This document shows, in pieces, positions 7,010-16,209 of a stretch of DNA of 64,000 nt. A program made the position numbers and the translations under genes. Numbering within the stretch: the first letter of the stretch is position 1; each line of letters starts with the position of its first letter. The notes below the pieces were generated by a model, which worked only from the letters and a program-made list of their open reading frames with translations, did no database searches and was not told where the DNA came from. Source of the DNA: Pseudomonas sp. B20(2017) (GTDB taxonomy: Bacteria; Pseudomonadota; Gammaproteobacteria; Pseudomonadales; Pseudomonadaceae); contig NZ_NEJP01000027.1 of assembly GCF_002113125.1 (NCBI RefSeq), positions 1 to 64,000 of the forward strand. Reading direction: 5' to 3'.

Positions 7010-8320
7010 TCAACTGGCTTCGTAGCGCGATCCTGTTGGCGGCGCCGCTTCGCCGCTCAACGCATCGACCATCGGCGGATGTTCCTGCGCCGCTTGACGC
7101 AGATCTTCGGTCACCCGCAGCTCGGCGCCGGTCGGCGAGAAGGTCGCTGCCGCCGCAAACGGCGCGGGGTTTGCCGGCACCGGACGTTTGCCGCGACGCC
7201 AGAAGAAGAACGTCACCATGCTCAGGTTGACCAGCGCGAAGGCCCAGAACAGGCCGGTTTCGCCGTGGGCGTTCATCGCCGGCGAGATCAGCAGCGGGCT
7301 CATCGCCGAGCCCAGCGAGTTGATCAGCAGCATGCCCTGAATCATCGGCACCAGTGTTTCAACCGGCGCACGGTCGGCGGCGTGGCTGACCGCAACCGGG
7401 TACAACGCGAACACGCCGCCGCCCAGCAGGAACAGCATCGCCGCGAGCAGGGCCGAGGACAGCGGCACCAGCACGATCACCAGCGACAGCACGGTGCACG
7501 CGGCGCAGAGCACGGTCAGCACTTGCAGGCGATCCTTGCGGTCGGACCAGCGCCCGACCGGATATTGCAGGAGCATCGCGCCGAGGATCGTCCAGGCCAT
7601 CATGCTGCCGACTTCGCCGACGTTCAGGCCGATGCGTTGCAGGTACAGCGGCAGCAGGGTGTAGATCGCGGCGATGGTCACGCCGGAACCGAAGCAGCCG
7701 ACCAGTCCGGTGGGCGACACACCCAGTAGCGCCCGTGGCTTGAGCGGTTCGACTTGTTCCAGCAACGGCGAAACCCGCGGCAGAATCACGATCGGCAGCA
7801 CCGACAAGGTCGCCAGCATGCCGGCGACCATGAACGGCGCGGTGTCGCCGAGCCCGGTGATTTTCCCCAAAAATGCCTGACCCAGAACCCCGGCGCCGTA
7901 GAGCACGATCATGTACAGCGCCAGCAGACGGCCGCGAATCTTCGCGTCACCGGCCAGCAGCAGCCAGCTCTCGATCACCAGAAACACGCCGACCGTGGCC
8001 CAGCCGTTGATCAGACGCAGGACGACCCAGCCCCAGGTGTCATAAAACAGACCTTGCAGCAGGATGGTCGCGGCGATCAGCGAAGCGAAGCTGCTGTAGG
8101 CACGGATATGGCCGATGCGCAGGATCAGCCGGTCATTGAAGATCGCGCCAAGCGTCAGGCCGGCGAAATAGGCCGAGGACACGATGCCGATCATCGTCGC
8201 CGATTCGCCGGCAGCGCCCAGGCGCAGGGTGGTCAAAGAAGACAGAAAGCCGTTGCCCAAAGCAACAATGAATAGCCCGAGCAAGGGCGCCAGCGCCATG
8301 GCCAGCAAACGCGGTGTCAT
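7010..8320 (-). CDS. MFS transporter, YcaD-like
   Basis: 436 residues from MTPRLLAMAL. The longer open frame from 8461 is leader. Twelve hydrophobic segments are visible. Family signatures include LYMIVLYGAGVLGQAF (segment 5) and VFALYPVAVSHAAD (segment 10), which align with the E. coli YcaD subgroup, and the loop GRWSDRKDR between segments 8 and 9. A polar C-terminal tail of about 60 residues extends beyond the family's usual end. Substrate unknown; proton-coupled export or uptake at the inner membrane is expected. Single gene. Confidence 0.8.
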   Translation of the reverse strand: MTPRLLAMALAPLLGLFIVALGNGFLSSLTTLRLGAAGESATMIGIVSSAYFAGLTLGAIFNDRLILRIGHIRAYSSFASLIAATILLQGLFYDTWGWVVLRLINGWATVGVFLVIESWLLLAGDAKIRGRLLALYMIVLYGAGVLGQAFLGKITGLGDTAPFMVAGMLATLSVLPIVILPRVSPLLEQVEPLKPRALLGVSPTGLVGCFGSGVTIAAIYTLLPLYLQRIGLNVGEVGSMMAWTILGAMLLQYPVGRWSDRKDRLQVLTVLCAACTVLSLVIVLVPLSSALLAAMLFLLGGGVFALYPVAVSHAADRAPVETLVPMIQGMLLINSLGSAMSPLLISPAMNAHGETGLFWAFALVNLSMVTFFFWRRGKRPVPANPAPFAAAATFSPTGAELRVTEDLRQAAQEHPPMVDALSGEAAPPTGSRYEAS

Positions 8321-8719
8321 AAAAACCTCAAGTGATCGAACAGCGGAACGTGCGCCTCTGCGCATGCGGGTGCCAAGCCGAAGTGTGTTGAAGACAAACG
8401 ACCGCCGAACGGGCAGGGCGATTGAGCCTGGCGCACTGGGTGAAAGTGGCCGGCTGTTCAAACCTGAGGGTTGTCATGGCTGCGGGCAGGCGCCGTTTTG
8501 GCGGCTGCAAGAGGAGGCGCGATTTTAAGCTTTGTCTGGCGTTTGCCAAGATGCTGGCCCTGCGACGTTGGGACGCAGGCCGGCGGGGATTGGGTGACTG
8601 ATCGTTCCCACGCAGAGCGTGGGAACGATCAAGGTCAACTGCGTGGGAACGATCTCCCCTGCGGTACTCACCGTTCGCGAGTAATTTGCTGCGGCGCCAG
8701 TTAGCATGGCGCTACAACA
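8321..8719. other. intergenic region with a second palindromic repeat type
   Basis: No gene is supported here. It must hold the divergent promoters of the MFS and GlxA-type genes, but I cannot point to them. A palindrome of the CGTTCCCACGCAGAGCGTGG type lies at 8601-8630, with a half copy at about 8640-8653. This short repeat is widespread in pseudomonads. Confidence 0.6.
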
Positions 8720-9754
8720 ATGAAACCGATGGACCACACCTTGATCGAACGACGCCAATTCAGCGGTGGCATGAAGGGCAAGAACCTTCGCTACCTGAAC
8801 GAGCCCGCCAGCGGGCCGGGACGCATGACCCGCACCGGGTTCGTGCTGCTGGAGCATTTTTCCCTGCCAGCCTTTACCCAGGCGCTGGACACCCTCGTCA
8901 CCGCCAATCTGCTGCGCCCCGGTCTGTTTTCCACGCGCACCTTCGGCCTGAGCGACGGCGAAGTGATCAGCGATCTGGGGCTGGTAATCCGCCCGGACTC
9001 GCGTCTGGAAACGAATGTGTTGCAGGAGCTGGATCTGCTGGTGATCTGCGGCGGTTACCGCACGGAATTGAAGGCGAGTGACGAGTTCATCGGCCTGCTG
9101 AAAATGGCCGCCGAGGCCGGTGTAATACTGGCCGGGTTGTGGAACGGCGCGTGGTTCCTGGGCCGGGCAGGGGTGCTGGAAGGCTATCGCTGTGCGATTC
9201 ACCCGGAGCATCGGCCGGCGCTGGCGGAGATTTCCAAGGCAACCCAGGTCAGCAGCGAACCTTATGTGATCGACCGCGACCGGCTGACCGCGTCCAGTCC
9301 GTCCGGTGCATTCCACATGGCGCTGGACTGGATCAAAGGCCTGCACGACAAGGCGCTGGTCGAAGGCATCGAAGACATTCTGGCGTTCGAGGAATCGCGT
9401 TACCGGCGGATCAAACCGACCGAGAACATCTGCGTCAGCGCGCCGCTGCGTGAAGTGGTGAAGCTGATGGACGCCAACCTTGAAGAGCCATTGGAGCTGG
9501 AACAGCTGGCGGTGTATGCCGGTCGCTCCCGGCGTCAGTTGGAGCGGCTGTTCAAGGAACAACTGGGCACCACGCCGCAGCGTTATTACATGGAACTGCG
9601 CATCACCGAGGCCCGCCGTCTGCTGCAACACACCGAACTGTCCCAGGTGGATGTGCTGGTGGCGTGCGGGTTTGTGTCGCCGAGTCATTTCAGCAAGTGC
9701 TACAGCGCCTATTTCGGTTATCGACCGTCCAAGGAAAAACGGCTCGTCAAATGA
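8720..9754 (+). CDS. GlxA-type transcriptional regulator (DJ-1/PfpI domain plus AraC DNA-binding domain)
   Basis: 344 residues. Residues 35-205 form a class I amidotransferase-like (DJ-1/PfpI) domain (TGFVLLEHFSLPAFTQALDT, DLLVICGG), and 235-340 an AraC domain with two helix-turn-helices (LEQLAVYAGRSRRQLERLFK; VDVLVACGFVSPSHFSKCY). The nucleophile elbow reads AGLWNGAWFLG, without cysteine, so the first domain can only sense a ligand. Members of this group (ArgR, GbdR, CdhR) control amino acid, choline or carnitine use in Pseudomonas; which compound applies here is not visible. No catabolic genes adjoin it. Transcription converges with the hydrolase gene. Confidence 0.85.
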   Translation: MKPMDHTLIERRQFSGGMKGKNLRYLNEPASGPGRMTRTGFVLLEHFSLPAFTQALDTLVTANLLRPGLFSTRTFGLSDGEVISDLGLVIRPDSRLETNVLQELDLLVICGGYRTELKASDEFIGLLKMAAEAGVILAGLWNGAWFLGRAGVLEGYRCAIHPEHRPALAEISKATQVSSEPYVIDRDRLTASSPSGAFHMALDWIKGLHDKALVEGIEDILAFEESRYRRIKPTENICVSAPLREVVKLMDANLEEPLELEQLAVYAGRSRRQLERLFKEQLGTTPQRYYMELRITEARRLLQHTELSQVDVLVACGFVSPSHFSKCYSAYFGYRPSKEKRLVK

Positions 9755-9775
9755 CGAGCCATCTCGCGTCCCGCT

Positions 9776-10840
9776 TCAGAGATGATCGGCGTCGATGATC
9801 GCCTGAGCGAAGGCTTTCGGGTCTTCCTGCGGCAGGTTGTGACCGATGCCGCCATTGATCAGACGGAACTGGTATTTACCGGTGAAGCGTTTGGCGTAGT
9901 CCTCGGGTGCCGGGTGTGGCGCGCCGTTGGCATCGCCTTCCAGAGTGATGGTCGGCACGCTGATCGACGGCGCGGTGGCGAGTTTCTGTTCCAGTGCCTC
10001 GTACTGGCTTTCACCCTGCACCAGGCCCAGACGCCAGCGGTAGTTGAACACGGTGATCGCGACGTGATCCGGGTTCTGCAACGCCTTGGCACTGCGGTCG
10101 AAGGTGGCGTCGTCAAACGTCCATTTTGGCGATGCCAGTTGCCAGATCAGCTTGGCGAAGTCATGGGTGTTTTTGGCGTAGCCTGCCTCACCCCGGTCAG
10201 TGGCGAAGTAGAATTGATACCACCATTGCAGCTCGGCCTTGGGCGGCAGCGGATTCTTGCCGGCGGCCTGATTGCCGATCAGGTAACCGCTGACCGAGAC
10301 CAGTGCCTTGACCCGCTCCGGCCACAGCGCCGAAACGATGTCCGCCGAACGTGCGCCCCAGTCGTAGCCGCCAAGCACGGCTTGCTTGATCTTCAGCGCA
10401 TCCATGAAATCGATCACGTCACTGGCCAGTGCCGCCGGTTGGCCGTTGCGCACGGTTTTGTCGGAGAGGAACTGCGTGTCGCCATAACCCCGAGCGTACG
10501 GCATCAGCACCCGATAACCCTTGGCTGCCAGCAGCGGCGCGACGCCGTCGTAGCTGTGAATGTCGTACGGCCAGCCGTGCAGCAGAATCACCACCGGACC
10601 ATTGGCCGGGCCGGTTTCGGCGTAGGCCACGTCCAGCAGGCCGGCTTTCACATGCTTGAGCGGGCCGAAGGGCAAGTCGGCTTTGACGCTGGCGGCTTCG
10701 GTCTTGATTGGCTCGGGGGCCGCGGTTTGGGCATTGGCGAACGCACCGAACTGCAGCAGCGCGGTGGCGAGAATCGACAGGCCCAGCAGGCGGCGACGGT
10801 TTTTCCCGGTAGTGACGGTGGCGTGTGGTGCGTGCTTCAT
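9776..10840 (-). CDS. exported alpha/beta hydrolase, epoxide-hydrolase-like
   Basis: 354 residues. N-terminus: KNRRRLLGLS followed by a hydrophobic stretch and AFANAQ, so it has a signal peptide; the twin-arginine-like NRRRLL leaves Tat export possible. The hydrolase core has HGWP (88-91, oxyanion), then the nucleophile elbow GGYDWGA with aspartate D160, as in epoxide hydrolases and haloalkane dehalogenases, and a C-terminal GGIGHNLPQ histidine near 335. An aspartate nucleophile favours epoxide or C-halogen hydrolysis over ester cleavage. Full length for the class. Single gene; substrate unknown. Confidence 0.8.
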   Translation of the reverse strand: MKHAPHATVTTGKNRRRLLGLSILATALLQFGAFANAQTAAPEPIKTEAASVKADLPFGPLKHVKAGLLDVAYAETGPANGPVVILLHGWPYDIHSYDGVAPLLAAKGYRVLMPYARGYGDTQFLSDKTVRNGQPAALASDVIDFMDALKIKQAVLGGYDWGARSADIVSALWPERVKALVSVSGYLIGNQAAGKNPLPPKAELQWWYQFYFATDRGEAGYAKNTHDFAKLIWQLASPKWTFDDATFDRSAKALQNPDHVAITVFNYRWRLGLVQGESQYEALEQKLATAPSISVPTITLEGDANGAPHPAPEDYAKRFTGKYQFRLINGGIGHNLPQEDPKAFAQAIIDADHL

Positions 10841-11010
10841 GGCAAGTCTCCTTATGATCGGCGAGGGCCGGGTTCTGGCTGAACCCTTCGAATCTGGAGT
10901 CCATTAAAGGCTGTCCACGTATCTGCGCTGTTTCCGTTTTCGTCATCTGATGCCCAGGCATGTATCCGGGCGGCATTCGTACACACTGGGATACAAACCA
11001 GCGGCCAACA

Positions 11011-11033
11011 AAAAGCCCCGAATGTTCGGGGCT
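11011..11033 (-). terminator. terminator of the small PLDc_N-type gene
   Basis: AGCCCCGAA/TTCGGGGCT stem followed on the minus strand by TTTTTG. It directly follows the stop at 11052. Confidence 0.85.
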
Positions 11034-11051
11034 CCTGCTTGCCTTGGGTTT

Positions 11052-11246
11052 TCAGGCCTGAGTAACCTGCTTTGGCCCGGCCAGCGCCCAGGCGATCAGC
11101 CCGAACAGTGGCACAAAAACGATCAATACGATCCAGACGCCTTTGTTGCTGGCTTTTCCTTCACTCTTGCGCACCCTGTTGATCGCCCACAATTCGATGA
11201 GCAAAAGCACGACGGCCAGCACGATCCACGTGGTTTCAATTTGCAT
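11052..11246 (-). CDS. small two-span membrane protein with PLDc_N domain
   Basis: 64 residues with a strong AGGAGG site. Two membrane segments (TWIVLAVVLLLIELWAI; VWIVLIVFVPLFGLIAWALA) joined by a basic loop RKSEGK. This is the phospholipase-D/cardiolipin-synthase N-terminal module, here as a free-standing protein without a catalytic domain. Such proteins are common and uncharacterised; they may assist an envelope enzyme. It has its own terminator, so it is monocistronic. Confidence 0.75.
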   Translation of the reverse strand: MQIETTWIVLAVVLLLIELWAINRVRKSEGKASNKGVWIVLIVFVPLFGLIAWALAGPKQVTQA

Positions 11247-11413
11247 GAGCTACCTCCTGATGGTCTTTGGCTTAGGCGGGCCGTGACACTCAGGGTTCAT
11301 TAAATTTGCTGAATGGCCTGCCTGGCTCACGTGCACAAATGTTCTAAACCCATCGGCAAAGTCGCGGTAACGTAGACGTCCTTGACGAACAACCACTGCC
11401 TTCGGAGCCTTGC

Positions 11414-12250
11414 GTGGACAAACGCAACTGGATCGACTTGTCTCAGGATGCCGACACCGGGATCGAGTCGATTCGTGCCCATTTCCAGGGCCATGCCTAC
11501 GATCCACACTGGCATGACAGCTTTCTGGTGGGCGTCACCGAGCAGGGCGTGCAGCAGTTTCATTGCCGGCGCGTGCGCCATCTGAGTACGCCGGGCAAGA
11601 TTTTCATGCTGGAACCGGGGGAGATCCACGACGGGCACGCCCCGACGGAGGAGGGCTTCACCTATTCCATGCTCTACCTCGACCCGCACTGGCTGGAGCG
11701 CGAATTGCGCGTGCTGTTCGAGCATGCGCCGGACAATAGCCAACTCGGGTTCACCGATACCCTTAGTCAGGATTCGCGCCTGTCCACGGCCATCAATCAG
11801 GCCTTCAACGCCCTGCATCAAGGCGACCTGCGCATCGTGCGCCAGACCGCCATCGACACCTTGCTTGGCTCGCTGACGTCCCACCTCGACTGGCGCAAGC
11901 GCCAGCCGTTCGATCCGCGCCTGCCATGGGTGGCCCATGTGGCGCGGGACTATCTGCATGCGCACGCCTTCGATGACATCGGGCTGGACGATGTGGCCCA
12001 GGCCTGCGGGGTTGATCGCTTTCGACTGACCCGGGCTTTCAAGGCGGCTTTCGGTTTGGCGCCGCACGCCTACCTGATTCAGTTGCGCCTGGCCCGCGCC
12101 CGACAGTTGCTGGCGCGCGGCGAAACACCCGCCACCGTCGCCAGCACCCTCGGTTTCGCCGATCAAAGCCATCTCGGGCGCTGGTTTCGCCGTGCCTATC
12201 ACCTGACGCCGGCGGACTACCGCAAGCGCTGCTCAAACCTTCCAGACTGA
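11414..12250 (+). CDS. AraC family regulator with cupin sensor domain
   Basis: 278 residues, GTG start. The N-terminal cupin-like AraC ligand domain contains HWHDSFLVGVTEQGVQQF and EPGEIHDGHAP. The C-terminal domain (about 175-275) has two helix-turn-helices (LDDVAQACGVDRFRLTRAFK; TVASTLGFADQSHLGRWFRR). It lies 51 bp upstream of a LysE exporter on the same strand. This AraC-LysE pairing is common and suggests the regulator senses an amino acid or analogue that the exporter removes. Confidence 0.85.
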   Translation: MDKRNWIDLSQDADTGIESIRAHFQGHAYDPHWHDSFLVGVTEQGVQQFHCRRVRHLSTPGKIFMLEPGEIHDGHAPTEEGFTYSMLYLDPHWLERELRVLFEHAPDNSQLGFTDTLSQDSRLSTAINQAFNALHQGDLRIVRQTAIDTLLGSLTSHLDWRKRQPFDPRLPWVAHVARDYLHAHAFDDIGLDDVAQACGVDRFRLTRAFKAAFGLAPHAYLIQLRLARARQLLARGETPATVASTLGFADQSHLGRWFRRAYHLTPADYRKRCSNLPD

Positions 12251-12301
12251 ACCCCGCGTAACCGCGACCATGGCCTCCTGTCTTGATCCGGGAGTCCTGT
12301 C

Positions 12302-12898
12302 ATGGAATCGTTGTTACCCTTTCTGCTGTTTTCCTTCGTCGCCTCGATCACCCCGGGGCCGACCAATATTCTGGTGATGAGCCACAGCTCACGGCGCGGC
12401 ATGACGGCCACGCTGCCAATCATCTTCGGCGCATGTGTGTCGGCGGCGCTGGTGGTGTTGGTGGTCGGGCTTGGGGTGGGGGAAACCTTGCTGCGCTATC
12501 CCCGTGTGCAGCAGGCCATGGCCTGGGCCGGCGTGCTCTGGTTGAGCTGGCTGGCCTGGCAAATCTTTCGCAGCACGCCGCCGTCGCTGGACTCGGCGAC
12601 AGCGGCTGATGACGGCTTCAGCGTATTCGGCGCCGCCGGCCTGCAGTTGATCAATCCCAAGGTGTGGATGATGGCCGTGGCGGTCGTGAGCGTGTTTGCC
12701 GGTGGCAGCGAGGACACCGCCCGGATGGTGCTGTTGTCGCTGGCGTTTCTGCTGGTCAGTCTGCCGTGCATGACGGCGTGGGCGCTACTGGGCGTGGGCA
12801 GCGCACGGTTCTTTGGCTCGCCACAGGCATTCACGCGCATGAACGCCGGGCTGGCGTTTTTGTTGTTGCTGTCGGCTTGGTTGACGGTGCTGGTTTAG
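12302..12898 (+). CDS. LysE/RhtB family exporter
   Basis: 198 residues, six membrane segments. The family motif at the N-terminus is FVASITPGPTNILVMSHSSRRG, with the re-entrant proline region, and segment 4 begins with the conserved NPKVWMMA. These transporters export amino acids or small amphipathic compounds by proton antiport. The upstream AraC gene probably controls it. Full length. Confidence 0.85.
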   Translation: MESLLPFLLFSFVASITPGPTNILVMSHSSRRGMTATLPIIFGACVSAALVVLVVGLGVGETLLRYPRVQQAMAWAGVLWLSWLAWQIFRSTPPSLDSATAADDGFSVFGAAGLQLINPKVWMMAVAVVSVFAGGSEDTARMVLLSLAFLLVSLPCMTAWALLGVGSARFFGSPQAFTRMNAGLAFLLLLSAWLTVLV

Positions 12899-12911
12899 CT
12901 CGGCTCACACA

Positions 12912-14267
12912 TCAGTCGGTAAAGAGCGCAACCCTGTCACTCTGAATAAGACCGCTGGCGGCCAGCGCTCTGAGCTGTTGCACCAACGCGCTGCGCTGGT
13001 CATTTGAGGTGACCGGGTCGAAAACCTGATACTGGCGATCGCACCAGAGATCCACCTGCCGCAGCCAGAATGTTTCAACCATGGGTTCTGCCTCCAGCCG
13101 TTTCAACAGATAGGCGATCTGCTGCCAGTTCGCCATCAAGCCCAAGATCGCCCGGCTGCGTTGCGGGGGCAGGTCATGCCATTCGCAATCCAGTTTCGCG
13201 GCGACCCCGGTATTCAGCGCGGCCCAGGGCTGCTTGTCTGATAGCGCGTAGGCGGCGAGGTACACTTTTTCCGATGGATCACTCAGCGCCCCGAGCATTT
13301 GCGGCAGATCTTCGTCGCCCAGCACGCGAATCGCAGCCTGCCGCACGGAGGGGTAGATGGAGGCCAGCGCTTCAGTCAGCCAGTGCTTCTGGAGCCCGAT
13401 TTCAAGCTCGGCAGCCAGGCCCAGTACGCCAAGCCATTCGCGTTTGTGGGCGGGGAAATCCTGGCTGAGTCGCTGCGCCAGCACCTCGGATGCGTCGATC
13501 CCGTGACGTGGTGCTGCCCAACGCGCCAGGCTGCGAATCGCCGGCGAAGGATCGAGCAAAGCCAATCGCAGCAGCTGTTGTGGATCGTCAGATAAAGGAA
13601 GGAGCGCGCGCAGTATGCTGACACGAACCTTGGCTCCCGGCCGCGCCAGGGCCTCAAGCAGCAACGGCGAAGCCTGCGCTGGCGGTAGATCCTGGCAGAC
13701 CGACACCGCAGCCAGCCTTACGGTCAGCTCTCGATGAGCCAGAGCGCTGCGCAGAAGTCTTTCCGGGTCGAAATCCGTTTCCAGCAGCAACGTGAACAGA
13801 TAGCGCGCGGCTCTGCCTTGCCGCGTGAGAAAGTTTGCGAAGACTTCATCGCGGATTTCCGGTGATTGAAGAACAGTGCGTGCGGCGGTGTAGGTGGGGG
13901 CATGGTCAACCCGTTGCCGCGCCGCCAGCGCCATAATCGACTCCAGCGCATACAACAACGCGGGCGCTTGGGCGGGACTCAGATAGCTGTTCAGACCGGA
14001 CAGCGCCAGATCGCGAATCTGTGGCACCCAATCGTTGAGCCGTTCTATCAGGGCTACAAGCGCCTGCGGGGAGCAATCGCGACTGAGTTCTCTCACGGCA
14101 ACTTCCCGGACGAACCCGTTGTAGTGGGTGCTGAGTTCTATCCAGGTACCACTGCCATTGGCATTTGCGAGCAGTTCCAGCGCTTCGATGCGCCGGTGCT
14201 CCACCCATGTGGGCTCGGTCACGGGTTTGTTCCTCAGCCGGTCCAGCCAGTCCCTTGGAGATGTCAC
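12912..14267 (-). CDS. HEAT-repeat protein
   Basis: 451 residues. I choose the GTG at 14267 because AAAGGA lies eight bases upstream; an in-frame ATG at 14486 would overlap the divergent trmK gene and has no site. The whole length is alpha-helical repeats of the HEAT type, for example VREVAVRELSRDCSPQALVA, VPQIRDLALSGLNSYLS, LTVRLAAVSVCQDLPP and VRQAAIRVLGDEDLPQMLGA. Such solenoids bind proteins or nucleic acids. No catalytic motif, signal peptide or membrane segment. Partner unknown; the neighbour trmK may be coincidental. Confidence 0.7.
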   Translation of the reverse strand: MTSPRDWLDRLRNKPVTEPTWVEHRRIEALELLANANGSGTWIELSTHYNGFVREVAVRELSRDCSPQALVALIERLNDWVPQIRDLALSGLNSYLSPAQAPALLYALESIMALAARQRVDHAPTYTAARTVLQSPEIRDEVFANFLTRQGRAARYLFTLLLETDFDPERLLRSALAHRELTVRLAAVSVCQDLPPAQASPLLLEALARPGAKVRVSILRALLPLSDDPQQLLRLALLDPSPAIRSLARWAAPRHGIDASEVLAQRLSQDFPAHKREWLGVLGLAAELEIGLQKHWLTEALASIYPSVRQAAIRVLGDEDLPQMLGALSDPSEKVYLAAYALSDKQPWAALNTGVAAKLDCEWHDLPPQRSRAILGLMANWQQIAYLLKRLEAEPMVETFWLRQVDLWCDRQYQVFDPVTSNDQRSALVQQLRALAASGLIQSDRVALFTD

Positions 14268-14470
14268 GCGTTGTTCCTTTCTGTAGTCGTCCGGGTGCAG
14301 GGTCGCCACTTTACTGATTTTTGCGGTCGCAGGAGCAATTGGCTGATGAGCGATTGGTGTGGCGTAGTGCGATTGCGACCACACGCATTTGAAATCCCCG
14401 CCATTGCCCCCCAGAATCGCGCCCCGATCCGGCCACCAGTGCCGGACGTTCAGAGTGAAAGGGGTTGCGG

Positions 14471-15166
14471 TTGAACGAACAGACATTGTCCATGCGCCTG
14501 GAGCAAGTGGCGGCGCATGTGCCCGTCGGTGCGCGGCTGGCCGATATCGGCTCGGATCACGGTTACCTGCCGGTGGCCCTGATGCGCCGTGGCGCGATCA
14601 CGGCGGCGGTGGCGGGAGAGATGGCCGAGACGCCGTTCCGTTCGGCGCAACGTACCGTGCGCGAAAACGATCTTGAGCAGCAGATCACCGTGCGCCTGGC
14701 CAATGGTTTGATGGCCGTCGAACCGGAAGACGGGATCACGGCGATTACGATGTGTGGCATGGGCGGCGAGACCATCCGCGACATCCTCGATGCCGGCAAG
14801 GCGCGCTTGAGCGGCCGCGAACGTTTGATCCTGCAACCCAACGGCGGCGAGCAACCGCTGCGCCAATGGCTGATGGACAACGACTACCGCATCCTCGTTG
14901 AGGAAGTCCTGCGGGAGAACCGCTTCTACTACGAAATCATCGTGGCCGAGCGGGGCGGGCCGGTTTCCTATACCGCCGAGGAACTGTACTTCGGGCCGCT
15001 GCAGTTGCAGGCGCGCAGTCCGGCGTTTGTCAGCAAATGGCAGCACCGGCTGCTGCACAAGCAGCAGACGCTGGCTCATTTCGGGCGGGCACGGCATGGG
15101 GTGTGCGAGCGCAAGGTGCAGGATCTGAAGCAGCAGGTACGCTGGATTACTGACGTACTGGCGTAA
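14471..15166 (+). CDS. trmK: tRNA (adenine(22)-N1)-methyltransferase TrmK family
   Basis: 231 residues from a TTG at 14471, which sits seven bases after AAAGGGG; another TTG two codons earlier is possible. SAM-binding motif I is LADIGSDHGYLP, followed by acidic motif II (AGEM) and the family signature TMCGMGGETI, then LILQPNGGEQPLRQWL. C-terminal helices (KWQHRLLHKQQTLAHF) form the coiled coil seen in TrmK. The enzyme methylates A22 in the D-loop of some tRNAs. Divergent from the HEAT gene. Confidence 0.85.
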   Translation: MNEQTLSMRLEQVAAHVPVGARLADIGSDHGYLPVALMRRGAITAAVAGEMAETPFRSAQRTVRENDLEQQITVRLANGLMAVEPEDGITAITMCGMGGETIRDILDAGKARLSGRERLILQPNGGEQPLRQWLMDNDYRILVEEVLRENRFYYEIIVAERGGPVSYTAEELYFGPLQLQARSPAFVSKWQHRLLHKQQTLAHFGRARHGVCERKVQDLKQQVRWITDVLA

Positions 15167-15174
15167 AAGGTTGA

Positions 15175-16071
15175 TCAGTGCTGCGTGCTGCTTCGGGTTT
15201 CCCCGAGAATCCGCACCGCATCCCGCGAAGGTGGCAGGCCGAACACCCGTGTATAATCGCGGCTGAACTGCGTAGCGCTTTCATAACCGACTTCGAACGC
15301 TGCGCGGGTGACGCTGCTGGCATTGGCCACCATCAGCGTCCGGGCCTGAAGCAGGCGAACACGCTTCTGATACTGCAACGGGCTCAGCGCCGTGACGGCT
15401 TTGAAATGTCGATGAAAGGCTGACACGCTCATCGACGCAAGCTGCGCCAATGCGTCCACGCGAATCGGTTCGGCAAAGTCCTGACGAATGTGCTGAATGG
15501 CCAGGTTGACGCGGGCCATGGCGCTGTCGGGGGCCGCGATGTCGCGCAGCATCCAGCCGTGGGGGCCTTGCAGGACGCGATACAGAATTTCCCGTTCGTA
15601 GACCGGCGCGAGGGCCGCGATCTCCTCCGGCCTCCCCATCAGGTGCAACATGCGCACCCAGGCATCCATCAACTCAGGCGTGACAGCAGCGACCGAAAAC
15701 CCGCTGTCCTGTTCATGTTGCCCGAGCGGTTTGGGCAAGTCGGCCAGCAGGGTCGTCAGCACCACCGGATCCAGCGTCAGGCTGACCGCCAGGTAAGGCT
15801 CGCCGCTCGCTGAGGGGTGAACCTGTCCCACCGCCGGCAGATCGATGGACATGACGAAGTAGGTCGCCGGGTCGTAGTGAAGCGTGCGGTCGGCGATGGT
15901 CATGGATTTGCTGCCCTGCAGAATCAGGTTGATCATCGGTTCGTAAACGGCTGCCAGCATGTGCTCGGGGATTTCACCCTGAACCATGGCGACGCGCGGG
16001 ATACCCGTCTCCGTGCGGCGGTTTTCGGCGTGTTGCGCCAGGGCGCGAAGTTTTTTCAGTTGGTTATTCAT
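15175..16071 (-). CDS. AraC family regulator, YqhC type
   Basis: 298 residues from MNNQLKKLRA. N-terminal AraC_N domain (VYEPMINLILQGSKSMTIAD; ATYFVMSIDLPAVG) and C-terminal HTH pair (LAQLASMSVSAFHRHFKAV; RAAFEVGYESATQFSRDYT). YqhC of E. coli, the best-known relative, activates aldehyde reductases in response to reactive aldehydes. It is divergent from the SDR-VOC-reductase-NTF2 operon at 16210, its likely target, with 138 bp between the starts. Confidence 0.85.
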   Translation of the reverse strand: MNNQLKKLRALAQHAENRRTETGIPRVAMVQGEIPEHMLAAVYEPMINLILQGSKSMTIADRTLHYDPATYFVMSIDLPAVGQVHPSASGEPYLAVSLTLDPVVLTTLLADLPKPLGQHEQDSGFSVAAVTPELMDAWVRMLHLMGRPEEIAALAPVYEREILYRVLQGPHGWMLRDIAAPDSAMARVNLAIQHIRQDFAEPIRVDALAQLASMSVSAFHRHFKAVTALSPLQYQKRVRLLQARTLMVANASSVTRAAFEVGYESATQFSRDYTRVFGLPPSRDAVRILGETRSSTQH

Positions 16072-16209
16072 GCCACGCATCTGAACCTACGCGATCACTC
16101 CCGCGCAAGCAAAAAGCAGAAACAGGCAGGTTTCGAAGAGGATCGGCTGCGCTCGCCTCGAAGCCGATGGCTACTGTGGTCACTCACCACAGAGACATTG
16201 GAGCAACGC

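Noticed and set aside
14268..14486. Longer HEAT-repeat protein starting at 14486.
   Set aside because: No ribosome site, overlap with divergent trmK, and a far better GTG start with AAAGGA at 14267.
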